Shown in pieces: positions 42,781-55,194 of a DNA stretch of 64,000 nucleotides (its first letter is position 1; each line of letters opens with the position of its first letter). The translations under genes were made by a program, and so were the position numbers. The notes beneath the pieces were generated by a model, which worked only from the letters and a program-made list of their open reading frames with translations, was not told the DNA's origin and did not search any database. This stretch comes from Takakia lepidozioides. Lineage: Eukaryota; Streptophyta; Takakiopsida; Takakiales; Takakiaceae. Where the stretch lies: NCBI GenBank assembly GCA_030704615.1, contig CM060731.1:46004001-46068000 (forward strand), given 5' to 3'.

Positions 42781-43489
42781 AAGCAGGACTCTATGCTAAA
42801 TGGCAGGGCAGGCTCCACCTTAAGAGCAACAGAAGATGATTCGTTGGCCCAAGACAATCACCAAGCAAACGTGGAGATGCTGCGAAGTGATCAGCCTCCA
42901 AAAAAAGGAAGCGCGATGGGGTACGAGCCACATGGATTCACCCCAACCGTCCATACGACCTGGCCCCTGTCAAAATTGTGGAAGCCTGGGCTTCCTTCCC
43001 TTTCTCTGAAGAAGAGCTACAGCTCTTGGATAGTAACAGTCTCACGGCCACGGCTTTCCTGGAACTTCACTCTTTCACTCGGAGGCCTCTTACGGGATGG
43101 GCTGCCGGGACTGATTACTACAGGGATATGGCAGCGATTTCGGTGACTCCTCTGGGTTTCACCTTCTTTGACGAATACACAAACTTCTTCATCCCTAAAA
43201 ACGGAGAAGGCTTCCGCTCTGCTTGGGTCACGGAGGCTCTGGTTTCAGAGCTGAAGTCTGGAACAACAATGGACATTGCCCTTCATCTGACTTCCAAAGT
43301 TCTCAGGGAGTTATTTCCTCGCATCTCCATCTCTCAATCTCACACGCAGAATATAGGCATAATGGTCGAAAACAACGCTGCTCTTGTGAATCTGGCAGTT
43401 ATCCACGTTCTACCGGTTTTCAAGTTCAACGACATCCTCCAATGGAATTGACCACTGGCACATAGGATTTCTTTAGTCCATTGTAATTC

Positions 43490-44060
43490 TGTGGAAACAA
43501 GTCCATTGCACGGTCTTCAAAAGTCCATAACATTCCTTGTTGGATTCATTGGAAGTTCCTATGGTGCATATTGAAGCTAGGAATTCAGCAATGACATATA
43601 TATTTGCTGGTTTTAATGAGTTAATTCAAAAAAAATTGATGACACCATCAATTGCAATCATCTAAAACTATGTCGATAACGTCCATCTTGGTCCAGTCAT
43701 TCCTGCATTCACCCATGGGTGAAACAGTGGGTGGTGGGAGGTGACTTCAATATGGTGGAAGTAGATTGCGATCGAGCATGTCCTTTTATGTCCACAGTCT
43801 GTCTGGGATTATTGGAACTCTTTTTGTTTGGCTGCCGGTTTGTTTGACGCATCCCCTCCACTGGAGGGAGAGCTCAAATTTACCTGGTCTAACAACATGC
43901 AGCCCCCCAATCTGGCGCTTGCTTGGTTAGACAAATTTTACTGCTCTGCTCACTTGTTGATCTGGTCTGTCAGATCTCCAATTGCTCCTATCTCCCCTGG
44001 ATTTGACCACTCCGCTGTCCAGTTGTCTCTTCACACCCCTGGATCAGAGGCAGGGGCTTT
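43490..44060 (+). pseudogene. LINE-B endonuclease remnant
   Basis: Broken frames contain VGGDFNMV (near 43735), the conserved GDFN motif of L1 apurinic endonucleases. Several in-frame stops and shifts follow. It is non-functional. Confidence 0.6.
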
Positions 44061-44429
44061 TTAAAGCTAAACCCCTCCATCCTGTCTGACCCAGAGGTGA
44101 TAAATTCTCTTCAAAGGGTTTGGTCCTCTGCTGACCTCCCCTTCTCCTCTCCAACTCTTCTTTTTCTCTCCAAAAGTGCCTTCATGTATGTCAATTTCAA
44201 GTGCAGCTTGGAAGGGACGACCCCCAAACCTATATCTCGTACAAAACTGCCAAGAAGAACCTTTCTTTGCTTCATCACTCCAGGGAGCAGTTTATTAAAA
44301 TCAAGGCTGGGGTTAACTGGTCGCTTAAGGGGGGAGAAAATGTCTAAATACTTCTTTGCTAAAGCTGCTCAACGGCTGGCTTCCACTCTCATCTCTTCTT
44401 TGCGTGATGCTTTTGGTCTGCCCTCCTCT

Positions 44430-46379
44430 GTCTGAAGGAAAATGTCCAGCATTGCTGCTGACTTCTTCAAGCAGCTCTTTGAAAAAAGACCTCACACGCC
44501 ACTGGTGGAGGAAGCTAGAAATTCCTTGTTGACAAATATCCCTTGCTCGCTGACTGCTGTTGACAATGCCATGTTGGCTGAGCCTTTCAAGAGGAGTTGT
44601 GTAGGGTAGATGAATTGGCTTCTATAAAGAGTCTGGGTCCTGATGGCTTGCCAATTGAACTGTTTAAATCCCTTTGCTCTAGGCCGGGGGGATTTCCTGC
44701 TCATGGCTGATGACAACTTGGCGAAGCAGATGATGCCCTCTCAAATGTCTGAAGGTCTTATAACCCTCATTTACAAAAAAGGAGAGAGAGATAGCGTGGC
44801 TAACTACCGTCCAATCACCCTTCTCAATTCGACGTACAAAATAATAGCCAAGGCTTTAGCTTTAAGGATCCAACCCTTGATGCCCAAAATTATAAGGAAG
44901 GACCAGACTGGTTTTTTGAAAGACCGTGTGATACTTGATAACATTTTGTTGGTGCATGAAGCACTCCATAGAGCTTCTTTGAATAACCAGCCCCTAGCCC
45001 TTCTTATGTTGGATTTCAAAAAAGCCTTTGATTCTATCGATTGGACTTTCCTCCTGGTTGTCTTGGATAAATCTGGCCTGAATGGTCCCTTCCTGTCTTG
45101 GATCAAGATTCTGCTGCAGTATGCTTCCAGTAAAGTTTTGGTTAATGGGGTGATCTCCTAATTCTTCCCGATTTCCAGATGGGTTATAAGGCAGGGATGC
45201 CCACTGGCATCTTTCCTTTTTCTGATTGCAGCAGACTCCCTTTGGCATCTTCTTGAAGCTAGGCATGACATCACGGGGCTTCATCTCCCTACCTTTGTAC
45301 CAGAGATGGTCAAGCTCTCTATGTATGCTGATGACACCACGCTCCTACTGGACAACTCGACCCGATATAACATTGACAGAGCTCTACAGGCCTTGCAAAT
45401 ATTTTGCTTGGGCTCTGGTTTGAAGGTCAATTGGACGAAATCTATGGGCCTTCTCTCCTTGTTACAAAATCAGGCACCAATTTCGCATTGTCAACCTTGC
45501 AGGGGTCAGGACATTGGACTAAAATGGCTCCAACCAGGTGAGTCAAACACGTTGCTGGGCCATCAAATTGGTTTGAATCTGCCCCAACAAAGTAGAATGC
45601 AAGCTGTGACTCTGGCACATTGGAGTTCTTCCATGCTTTCCATTGCAGGAAGAGCACTGGTGGCCAACCAGGTGCTACTTGCCTCTACCTGGTTTTCTGC
45701 TGCTGTGTGGGATCTAGGTACATCGATGGTGAAAGAGATAAAGGCTTTGGTTCGGAACTTTATTTGGGGAGAGACTACGCAAAACCCAGTGAGAAGAGCC
45801 CTTATTTCCTGGGAGCAGCTCTGCCAGCCTAAGATCAAAGAGGGCCTTGGCATTATTGATCCTGCGGCGCAGATAAAGGCTTTGCTGGCCAAATGGATTC
45901 CGAGAGCTCTAACTCACCGCCACAGCCCATGGAGCAAGTTAATCCAACCTTACTTGATGGGAGCTATGTCTTCTTCTTCCCGGCCGTGGGCTCAATCCCT
46001 GCGTTGGATTGTTCAAGGCAGGAACGCCAACATTCAGCTCGGATCTAGCCCGTGGCAATCAATCTGGGCAGCCTGGCAATCCTTAAGGTGCTCTCTCACC
46101 CAAAGTCTCCCCACAAATTACGCTGAGGCAGTGCGTCAACCTATCTTTGGGAATCGCGATTTAAATTCTGAAATGTTGCTGCTACAACGACCTAAATGGG
46201 CTTTCTGGGAGCAATGTGGCTTCACTCACGTGGGAAGTATTTGGGAGCAAAACCAATTCATGTCTGAGCCTGCAGTTACTCAGCTGGTTGGCACAAGACG
46301 TGCTAAAGCTTGGCCTTCCCTGCTTGCAGAAATTCCAGCCTACATGGCTCATTTACTCATTGCAGGGGAAGGCAACTGA
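44430..46379 (+). pseudogene. LINE-B reverse transcriptase remnant
   Basis: Motifs in order: SLGPDGLPIELFKSL, LIYKKGERDSVANYRPITLL, QTGFLKDRVILDNI, LMLDFKKAFDSIDW, a stop at 45161, then RQGCPLASFLFLIAADSL and the catalytic YADD (MYADDTTLLL, near 45322). The segment 45306-46379 remains open and includes the post-RT motif IWGETTQNPVRRALISWEQL, typical of plant L1 elements. Frameshifts at about 44700 and after 45161 inactivate it. Confidence 0.85.
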
Positions 46380-46784
46380 CCCTGCCTCGATGGATGGCCT
46401 CAGCAACCAATGGCGTGAACTCTGTCATCCTTGTTCTATCTGTGCAGGGACAAACTGCTTCGGGGATTGCCTTTGTGGCAGACCTGGAGGGTGATCTGCA
46501 CTTCGGAGGCATGATGGACATGAACAAAAGCTCCTTATTCCCCATCAGGGTGATAGACGGTTCGGGGAACACCACCCCAACCCCTCTCAGAGGTCAAGAA
46601 GTCCAATGGGCTCTTCACTCAAAATTCACCTGGTTCCTGTCGTATCCCCTGGCTGCTTTGCAGTTCGACCCAGGGGAGTGGAGATGGAAGGATGATCATC
46701 AAACTCCCTTTTTTGTCCATTCAGTAAAGCTGGGCTACAAGCTGTTGAGACCAGACACATTTTCCACTCTAGCTGGGAGGAAAA

Positions 46785-47300
46785 GTGGGGGCACTTACAT
46801 TTGACACATACCAACTGGGATCTGGTTTGGAAAGAGATTTGGAGAAAAGAAAGACCAGCAAAAATCTCCGGCTTTCTGTGGAAATTGGCGCACAGAATCC
46901 TGCCTGTGTCCATGCCAAGACTCTCCTCAACAACACCTTCTGCAGTTTATGTAACACTCAACCAGAATCCATCGAGCATTGCTTAACTGAGTGCCACCTC
47001 TCGGTTAGAATTTGGAGAGAGGTGTTAAGGTTCTATGCAAACTGGGCTTCCTTTCCATCCCCCCCTCCACCATCTCTCTTGCTTCTGAATATGTTGTCTG
47101 CCCACAGAGTTTGTGTCTGCCCTGTCTGGGCCAGTCTTAGGGCCATAATATTGTGGAACCTATGGAAAGTTAGATGTTCATTTGTATATAAAGGAAGCCC
47201 CCCATGGGCAGGTCTACCCTCTTTTGCATCTACCAAGACCTGCTTATTGAGGGGAGGAAAGCCTGGGGCGTCATGATTGCAGCTATTTCCAAATCTTCGG
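46785..47300 (+). pseudogene. LINE-B zf-RVT-like C-terminus
   Basis: Frames around 46800-46990 read WDLVWKEIWRKERPAKISGF and, in a neighbouring frame, CSLCNTQPESIEHCLTEC, the zf-RVT signature of plant LINE C-termini. The switch of frame shows decay. Confidence 0.75.
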
Positions 47301-47480
47301 AGCAACGCGGGGGAAAGCTCTTCACTGATTTTCAGCAGTCCTGGGGTAAAAATGGCCTTCTCGGAACCGATCTTCCCAATGACCGATTTTGTTGGTAAGT
47401 CTCCACTCCCACCGCTTGGGATGTCACCTGGTGAGGGAGATATGGGGGCTTCAATTGGAGACACAAGAAGGCCCGAGTTA

Positions 47481-47909
47481 CTAAGTTTAGAACTTCGTTT
47501 TTAGATAGCTTGCAATGGCTGTCTTCTGGCTCCTTGTGTTTTCAGATGGCAAACGCTGGTTGTCTCTCATGCCAGGGTGTTTTTCAGATGGCTTACACTG
47601 GCTATCTTTCCTTCACTTTTTCCATTCTGTTGCTGCAGCTTATAGCTTAAGCTCAGCCCAGCTCTAGGCTTACCAGCAGTCTACTGAGCATCTGCTTCCC
47701 TTAGCAGTATCATGTAGCTTGGGAGATCCCTGTTTTCTCCTCATTTTCTCTTAGGCTGACAGTGTCTCCTTTCCTTAGGCTTCGAACAGGCTGCTGCTTA
47801 CCAGCAATCTTCTCTTAGACTTAGATTTCTATTATCTGCTGCTTACCAGCATTTTGCTTAGGCTCTGACTCCATTTCATCTCGCTTAGATTTGATCTGCT
47901 CCCACGGTC

Positions 47910-47912
<3 letters not shown>
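47481..47912. other. Spacer between LINE-B and the (TC)n tract
   Basis: A pyrimidine-rich spacer with the motif GCTTACCAGCA or close variants repeated about four times (47669-47850). No gene is seen. It may be the LINE-B 3' UTR. Confidence 0.4.

Positions 47913-47946
<34 letters not shown>
47913..47946. repeat. (TC)n tract, target of LINE-A copy 3
   Basis: An uninterrupted TC run whose last bases form part of the 13-bp target duplication of LINE-A copy 3. Confidence 0.9.
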
Positions 47947-47947
<1 letters not shown>

Positions 47948-50202
47948 GATAGAGAGATGAAACTCACTACAGTATCCTTGGCAGAACTTCTAGGTCTAAC
48001 AGTGAGGGGTCTTCTGCTGAATGGAGGGACACAGTTGGAAAAACAGTTCCTATGATTCAAAACAGCCCTGATGAACTGGAGTATATTTCAATGGCTTATA
48101 ATGCTCCCATTAGTTCTTCTGAGATTGTGGAAGCAATTGAACATTTAAATGGATATAAAGCTGGTGGACCTGATGGTATTGTCAACGAGCTTATCAAGCA
48201 CGGTGGCGATCCCATGATAGAGGCCCTAGTTCTCCTCTTTAACCTTATCTGGAAGACTGAAATGATCCCCTTTCGCTGGCGACAGGGGGTCATTGTCAAT
48301 CTATACAAGAAGGGTGACAGAGAAGAACCGGGGAACTACCGTGGCATCACGCTCCTCAATGCTGTTGGCAAGACAATCTGCAGAGTTATAAGTACTCGTC
48401 TCGAGGTTGATCTGGAGTCTAGAGGTTGTTTCCACGAAGGCCAAGCTGGCTTTCGGCGAACAGGGGCTGTGTGGATCATATCTTCACTCTAAGCCAGATT
48501 ATCCAGGGAAGGAAAAAAGAAGGGAAACCCACTTATGTTTTTTTCCTGGATGTCAAAAAGGCTCATGACACACTGTGGAGAGATGGCCTATGGTTCCGCC
48601 TCTGGTCTTGTGGAATCAAGGGAAAGATGTGGAGAGTTGTCCACAACTTGTATGCTCACACCAAAAGCTGTGTCACTGTTAACGGACAGAAGTCCAACTT
48701 CTTTGACATAGACCAAGGTGTAGCTCAAGGATGTACTCTCTCCCCTCTGCTCTTCAATGTTTTCATCAATCAACTCCGCGAGGATGTGGAAAGTGAGGGA
48801 TTTGGGTTAAGGGTGGGTGATACCACCATACCAGCCCTTATGTTTGCGGATGACTTCGCAGGCATAGGGGAGACTCCAACCAATCTCCAGGAGTTGATTG
48901 ATTGCGCGAAGAGATACTTTGATCTTTGGGGCTAGAGGCTAATGTCAGCAAAGGGCAGTGGTAGCATTCAACGACAGAGGAGAGGGAGGAAGTGATCTTA
49001 AGTGGCAGTGGGGTAGCCAAGAGATCCCGGTCCTCCCTTCCTACACTTACCTGGGCGTTGAGTTTTCCTCCAATTGTAATTGGGATGCACATATCCGGAA
49101 AGTTGTTCAAACTGGCAAGGGCAAAGCTCTGGGGCTCACTAAATTTTTCCACTGCAGAGGGGTCAACTCTGAGGTTAAGAAAACCATGCTTTGTCGCGTT
49201 ATTAGACCTGCCTTGGAGTACGGATCTGCTATATGGGTTGATAACTCCAACCAGGCTAAGTCTCTAGAATCCATTCAAGTGGGGGTGCTTAAGGAGTGTA
49301 TGTCAGCATGCTCCAAAACAGCCAATGTGGCTGTTCGGGGTGAGTTTGGCATTCCGTCCTTAAGCTCCCGACGAGATGAATTCAAGGTCAGATGGTGGGG
49401 TCAGCTGCAACATATGCCCAACACCAGATATCATAAGTTAATCGCTTCTATATCTTGGAAACAGGACCGCCCTGTCAAACAGGCTAAGTCCTGGCAGAAG
49501 AGAGTAGAAGAGATCCTCAAGGACCTGGACCTGGATCCGCAAGTCTTGACCCTGCTGGATAAATCTGACTTAGAGGCTGTAGTGTCCTCAGCCATGTCTG
49601 TTGCCATGAGATTGTCTGATGAAAATGAAGTCAGGCAGAAAACTTCCCTGAACTTGTTTCCAGTCTGTGACATGGGGGAGGACATCTTGGATGACCTCAA
49701 GGGTCTACCCACTCTCGCACTAGACTGAAATTTAAACTCAGGGCTGGAAGCCTACCTTTGAACAGCAAACAGAAGCAGAGAGGAAAGGGAGAGTGCAATT
49801 GCCCGCTGTGTGGGCAATCTGAAGACAGTATTCACTTTCCGATACACTGTCCGGGGTTCTCTCACCAAAGAGACGCTCTCTTCAAATCTATCAAGGGAAT
49901 TGTGCCTGTACCCCTGTTTAACAACTTTGAAAGTCTTGAGGCTGAGCCAAAAGCCCAGGCCCTCCTGAGGCCTAGTTTTTGGGCAAATCACACACAGCAG
50001 ATTGATGCTTGTGTGAAGGGATTTCTAGAGGATATCTGGAAAACCCGGATTAATTCTTTATATGGAGGTAAGTCTCACTACCAACGTCAGCCCCTGACAG
50101 AGGTAGGTTCTGTCCCTTTTGTTCCCGCTCAAACTGGGCGCGGGGTCAATGGCCACAAGGCTACGGCAAACAACGTCTTATGAGTACAATCTCTCTAGAT
50201 AG
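47940..50202 (+). mobile_element. LINE-A copy 3 with 13-bp target duplication
   Basis: The element spans 47953-50189 and is flanked by a perfect direct repeat TCTCTCTAGATAG (47940-47952 and 50190-50202). Homology to copy 1 starts at the sequence TGAAACTCACTACAG (equivalent to about 8490), so the copy is 5'-truncated. It ends GAGTACAA with no poly(A). It is nearly identical to copy 1. Confidence 0.95.
47957..50183 (+). pseudogene. LINE-A reverse transcriptase pseudogene (copy 3)
   Basis: It carries the same RT and Cys/His motifs as copy 1 but is broken by small indels relative to it: a base lost near 48463 (GCGAACAGGG), one near 48930, one or two near 48951 and one near 49716. The FADD motif and the terminal CPLCGQSEDSIHF motif persist in separate open segments. 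Confidence 0.88.
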
Positions 50203-50374
50203 CTGATATGCTATGGTTTCGGGTAAATTGCCCCCCAGTTAGCCTTCACGGCCTCGCTAGTAGTTATTTTTTCCACCGTTATGTGAACTTTTATTTAAGT
50301 TAATTTGATCAGAAGGGCCTCTGTCCCCTTTCCTACCCAAACAAAAAAAAAAAAAACAACTGTGCCACTATGCA

Positions 50375-50648
50375 TTACTTATATTTGCAATTCAACGTTG
50401 CACTATGCAACGGAGCCCTCTCTAAACCATTCTCTCTCCAGCGCTCAGTTCGCCAGGGCTGCCACAAGTGGCACCATTCATGTTCCTCATTGTCGCTGAT
50501 TTACTGGGTTACACGTTGCAGCAAAATAGGGCTATATCTGGGCTCACTAATTGCATTACACAACAGCACACTCAGGTCATATACTCCATGTTCGTAGATG
50601 ACACCTTCTTTATGCTGCAGGCAGCTGCAAATATACCATATTTGTAGC
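50375..50648 (+). mobile_element. LINE-C: small reverse transcriptase fragment
   Basis: Two frames joined by a frameshift near 50458 read NGALSKPFSLQRSVRQGC and then FLIVADLLGYTLQQ ... YSMFVDDTFFML, the palm region of a LINE reverse transcriptase with a FVDD box. The wording differs from LINE-A and LINE-B, so it is a third family. It is a short dead fragment. Confidence 0.65.
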
Positions 50649-50687
50649 TAAGAAAAAGTATTGTGTAATAGCCAAGTTCCACGAGTT

Positions 50688-53284
50688 TCACAAAAGATAC
50701 CACTGCGTATTCTCGTGCAAAAATTCGCACCGAATTGAAGTATGAGTGGCGTAGTTGCCCACGTCTCCATCTGTACCTGCCTTGTCACCGTCATCTCTAA
50801 CCGAAGCCTTCGCCAGAGCGCCAGTGACAACCGATTCATCGTCTTCGACATCCTTCCAAGAGCCGTCGAGCAAGGCGGAAGGATTCATCAACAGAACGCT
50901 TGCGAGGCATTCATGGCGCAAGCGTATGTACTCAAATCCATCTCCACTATCCCGCTTCACCTCCCTGACAATCCCGATCACCGCGTCGTGCGAGGGTCGT
51001 CCTAAAGATGCTTGCAAGTGGTTGGTTTTCTGCAGAAAATCTTCAATCTCCACCTTTCCGTTGGGAAAGCCCAAGGCGGCCTCAGCCTCCTTGCGTCGCT
51101 CGTCTTCGAACGTCGTCCTCATTATGACCGCGTAGTCCTCTCCCCGTGCCCAATAAAGAGGCTGCTGCAGCTTTTCCCGATCTGGGATGATGACATTGAT
51201 TTGTAAGATGAGGGGCTCGCTACCGGCTTGAGGGATATGGGCGGTGAATTGGGTGGAGAAGGCTGTTTGGTCGGTGACAGGTTTTGGGATGAAGAGTCCA
51301 GGCGAATTCAGCGATAGTCCCTGCTGGGTTAGAGTCGCCTGACTTTCGACATCCCTGGCGAAGCCGTCCTGAGGTATCCCCAAAAGAGATTCCGGCGCCC
51401 ATCGGAAGCCTTCTCTTTGTACTCGGGCATGCGTGTTGAAGATGATGTCGAAGGGATATTCCTTCAGCATGGACAGGAAGATCACCATACAGTGCTCTTC
51501 AAGCTCTTTTCCATTCCCGGCGGCCTTTAGAATATCTTTCGGATCTAGGCCCATGATACCGCAAACGCACAGCGTCTGATCAGCCAATTTTGAGGTCGTG
51601 CGGAACTGGAGCGCCTTGATCATCGGCGGCAATGCTTGGTCGATGGTCTTAAAAAGCCCAAGCTTGAGGAAATCATGGAGGATGACAAACTCTCCCATAT
51701 TTTTCGCCGACGATTCATGTGGAAACGTGATGCAGTGCCCGTCCTCGGTCGACTTATCCTTGCCGTCAGCGAACCCGCCGATATCTTCACGAAAACTTAG
51801 TGCTTGATCTTTAAACTGCAAAAGCAACTCGTTCGCGAGGATTCCCTCCTGGAACGTCCACAACCGATGGTTCCAATTGGAGAAATACAGACAGACACTC
51901 TTCTGGAGGTCGTTCGCTGTTGATGGCACTCTTCGAATGTCAGACGATAGCACGAGCACCGCAGACGCATATCTATAAGTACCTTTTAGTCCCCGGATGG
52001 CAAGCTGTCGATGCCCCTTTAGATCTTTCGCGACGGGTATACAGAGAGTGTCCATCCAAAAGTGGCTTGGGTTGCCCTTCGCCTTGCCAGATTCTGCAGC
52101 TGCGTTCACCACCTTTTGAATCTGTGATACTTGGCATCGCCGCAAACAATTATGAGTCGGATTGCCCATTCCATCGGACCACCTGTTCATACAAGTTTGT
52201 CAGTTTCACAAATCAAGTATAGCCAATTCGATCGGTTGCTTAGGTAGGAAGCTTACACGTGGGAGATTGCTATGTACTGTGGTGAATCCGACTTGTCCTT
52301 ATCAAAGGTCGCAACTTGTAGTTTCTGTTCCGCTTCGCTCCAGCAGATGATCGGCGTACCTCCGTCGTCCATGATTGCAACGACACGACTCACATCGACG
52401 TAGACGTCTTCGCAGCCATCGCAGTTTTCCGCATGTGCCCTCTGGTACGTCGCTTCATTAATATTTTGCGCGACACATGTGTCCTCCGTGCAACCCCTGC
52501 TCGCGTGCATCGCTTTCCCCTGCGGATTCGGTAACGCTGCGATATAGTAATGCCCATCGATGCCCATATCCGAGAGACTTCTCCGAACATCCATCGGACA
52601 CCAACCTTGCGCCAGCATCCGATTCTTCAAAAGGATGGAATACCCCCACCTGTTCGAGGTTCGTTTAATGTCGTGGAACGACAGCATGGCTTGCTTGAGG
52701 GTATGCCCGAGCGCGATGATGGACATGGAGATCTCCTCGGTAAGCGGCCATTTCGCGTGCTCAGGTTTCGCGATCTCCGTCAGACGAGGACGGCCGGGCG
52801 TGGCGCAATAGTAGTTGACGTACTTTGATAGCTCGCTCAGGATGGTCTCCGTCTCCATGAGCCACCTTTCCAAACGACGCTTGTGTTTGCGATCCTTCTC
52901 TTTCTGGACCTTTTTCCTCCATTTGCGTATCTTGGACGGCAGATACTTGGTTGTAATGCACCTTTTATTTTCATCTAGGAATTCGGCGGGGTTCGCTTTG
53001 ACCCCGTTCACTGCGAGGACTTCGATCACGCACCCAAAGTAGAGCCAAGTTTGGAAAAAGTCTTGCACTTCAGCTGCGGATCTACCGCCAAACGAATTTT
53101 CACCTCGCAGGTCTTCTTTGGACCAGTTCCGCCGACTCGGATAGCATAGGAACCCGCCTTCTCCAGAACTGTACTCAAGGGATGTGGCATTTGGGACACG
53201 GATATGTTGAACGCCGTCTGGCAGAGCGAAGTGATCCATATTAAGCAGCACACTATCTCGCAAAACCTTTACTACCACAAGCAA
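50688..53284 (-). CDS. HET-domain (heterokaryon incompatibility-like) protein
   Basis: Two coding exons on the minus strand, 53284-52257 and 52182-50688, joined by a 74-bp GT-AG intron, giving 840 aa. The HET domain spans the junction. Its first block, YIAISHVWSDGMGN, is at about 337-350, followed by FWMDTLCIP and NHRLWTFQEG, matching the conserved YIALSHVW, W-D-CI and LWT-QEG blocks of this family. The residue run across the splice (SHV-WSDG) confirms the intron. The N-terminal 330 residues include a Lys/Arg-rich stretch (about 130-155) and Cys-rich parts (CDGCEDVY). In filamentous fungi HET domains trigger incompatibility cell death; the role here is unknown. A second possible start is Met16 (53239). 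Codon use looks richer in CG dinucleotides than in the neighbouring plant genes. Both exons are free of stop codons, so it may be functional. Confidence 0.85.
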
Positions 53285-53815
53285 TAGTTAAATTTCCCCT
53301 GGAAAGATGGTCTTGTAATATTATAACATTAGCGCTTTTCAATCCACGATGGTTGAAACACGAACTGCGTCAAGCAACAAACACCGGATGCCGGAGTTTA
53401 GTTCAGAACAACTTACGCACGCGGCCACAAATCACTGGAGGGAGGAAACAACATAGTGCAGATTTGTGAAATCAGGGCAGAAGTATGCTTGAGTTATCAG
53501 AGTAAGAGAAAAAAATGTAACTGAGGTCAGAAGGGATACAATACCTTGGATGGCGAGAACAGCGCCCTGTGATGTCGAAGGAACGATTGCAAAGGCTTGT
53601 TCAATATATCCTGGCAAACACAGGAGAAGAAGGAGTCAAGGAGAGGTAGGAGCCAATTTAGCAGCTGACAAAAGGGTTAGGTATTCAGATTCATAAAAGA
53701 AACGATGCTGTAGAACATGGTGGATTTAAAAAGTGAAGCAACCAAGGAGCTACAGGTACAACGTTAGCTTCAGTCATGGGACAGTATGGTAAACACAGTG
53801 GATTAAGCTCACTGG
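53285..53815. other. Upstream region of the HET gene
   Basis: No gene is seen. It presumably carries the HET promoter and 5' UTR. Confidence 0.4.
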
Positions 53816-53819
53816 CACC

Positions 53820-55172
53820 TCATGCTCATTGGTAAACGCAGGACTGGAACAATCATCACCTGGAGCAACTCGCGCCAGCTCAAAATGGAACAGTCTACCA
53901 AGAGCAAGCTCCACGGGGACAAGGTCAAGATCATGTATCAGACAACAGAAAAGAACCAGAGGTTTTGCCATGCAGCACAACGCACCACAGCTCTAGCTCC
54001 TTAGAGGCAGTTACAGATGCAAAAGCTGATGGCTTCAAGGAGAATCAGCACAGCTCACAAGTTGTTGAAGTTGCAGCTGATGGCTTGGAGGAGAAAGTTG
54101 TGCATGTGAAACTATCCACCACCCCCATGTCCCTACAAGGAAAAGTGATGTCCAGTTCTTTGGGAAAACCTGGCTCATCCAAGTCTGGGCTCATAATAAG
54201 CTCTCCAACGACCACAGCTGAGATCGCAAGTCCTCTTTGCAGCTCACTAAGAGCAAGGTAGCACTAGTTGCTATCCACTCCTTAACAGTGATAAAGAAAC
54301 AATGACATATGAAATCAAAGCACTTTCTGAGTTTTTCTCCTAACGTGTCAAGGAAAATGAAAGAATTGGTCATTTCAGGTCTTTGTTAGGAATAGAGGAG
54401 TTACCTTTGCTCCGAAGCGAAACAGAAAATTTCAAACACTTGCCACACTGAGGACCTCAGCTGAGAGCCTACAAGGTCTTCAAGTTGCCAGAGTTCTGCC
54501 AGAAATCATGCATTTTGTGTTCTAGCCTGACAATGTTCACTGAACACTTGTACTGTTAGAATTGTTCCCCCAAGCGAAGCAAATACAGGAAATTGGGATA
54601 CTGCAGGATTTATAGTGGGAACAAGGAGCCACATTCATCTTTGAAGCCAAAAACACTGGAAGGGGAATTGGCTGCATCAGATCCATTGGTCGCAACACCT
54701 GCTGGTCTTGGAGGAAAGAGCCAAAGTTTAACAGTACTGAGGAGCTCCCCTCGGTTATCTGCAACCTTATCCCAGAAACGGAAGCCAACACAGGTTTGTG
54801 CACATCTATGTGAGCTTAATGCTCTCACTTCAGCAGGAGTTGCAGTTGGTAGGTCTGCAGTCTTGGTGAAAATTGGTTGTACCATTAAAATCCCAGAAGA
54901 GTCTATCTTACTGATTATACCTTCCTATGACAATCTGTTGACATCGGCACTAGTACTTATATGAGCACTGTATTTTCCAGGCACTTGTGTTGGATGAAAA
55001 GAAACAGCTTCGGCCACCAGTGATTTTTAAAGAGGGCAATGCATTGGGCTCTTCGAAAAGTGGAGGAGAGGCGGAGGAGAGGCGAACTGTAGAAGTAACG
55101 AGTCTGACAATGCTGGTCGGCATCGATATGTCCGCAACTGAAATATTAGTTGCATTATCAAAACTCGGGTAG
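53820..55172 (+). other. Possible unrecognised multi-exon gene or gene relic
   Basis: Four exon-like blocks are visible. They are 53965-54260 (SSSLEAVTDAKADGFKENQH ... ending in an AAG|GTAGCA donor), 54379-54477 (FVRNRGVTFAPKRNRKFQTL after a CAG acceptor), about 54600-54791 (SSPRLSATLSQKRKPTQ, ending CAG|GT) and 54981-55172 (ALVLDEKKQLRPPVIFKEG after a TTTCCAG acceptor). The composition is Ser/Lys-rich and basic. I do not recognise the family and could not assemble a single consistent frame, so this is a candidate only. Confidence 0.3.
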
Positions 55173-55194
55173 GGGAAGACGCGGATTACGCCTT

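Larger units (their letters stand above)
41840..47480 (+). mobile_element. LINE-B: decayed plant L1-type retrotransposon
   Basis: The remains occur in the normal L1 order: an ORF1 part with a CCHC zinc knuckle (near 42700), an endonuclease remnant (about 43490-44060), reverse transcriptase (about 44430-45460), and a terminal zf-RVT-like Cys/His region (about 46800-47300). Many frameshifts and stops break it. It differs clearly from LINE-A in its RT motifs. The ends are approximate; no target duplication or poly(A) tail was found. Confidence 0.85.
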
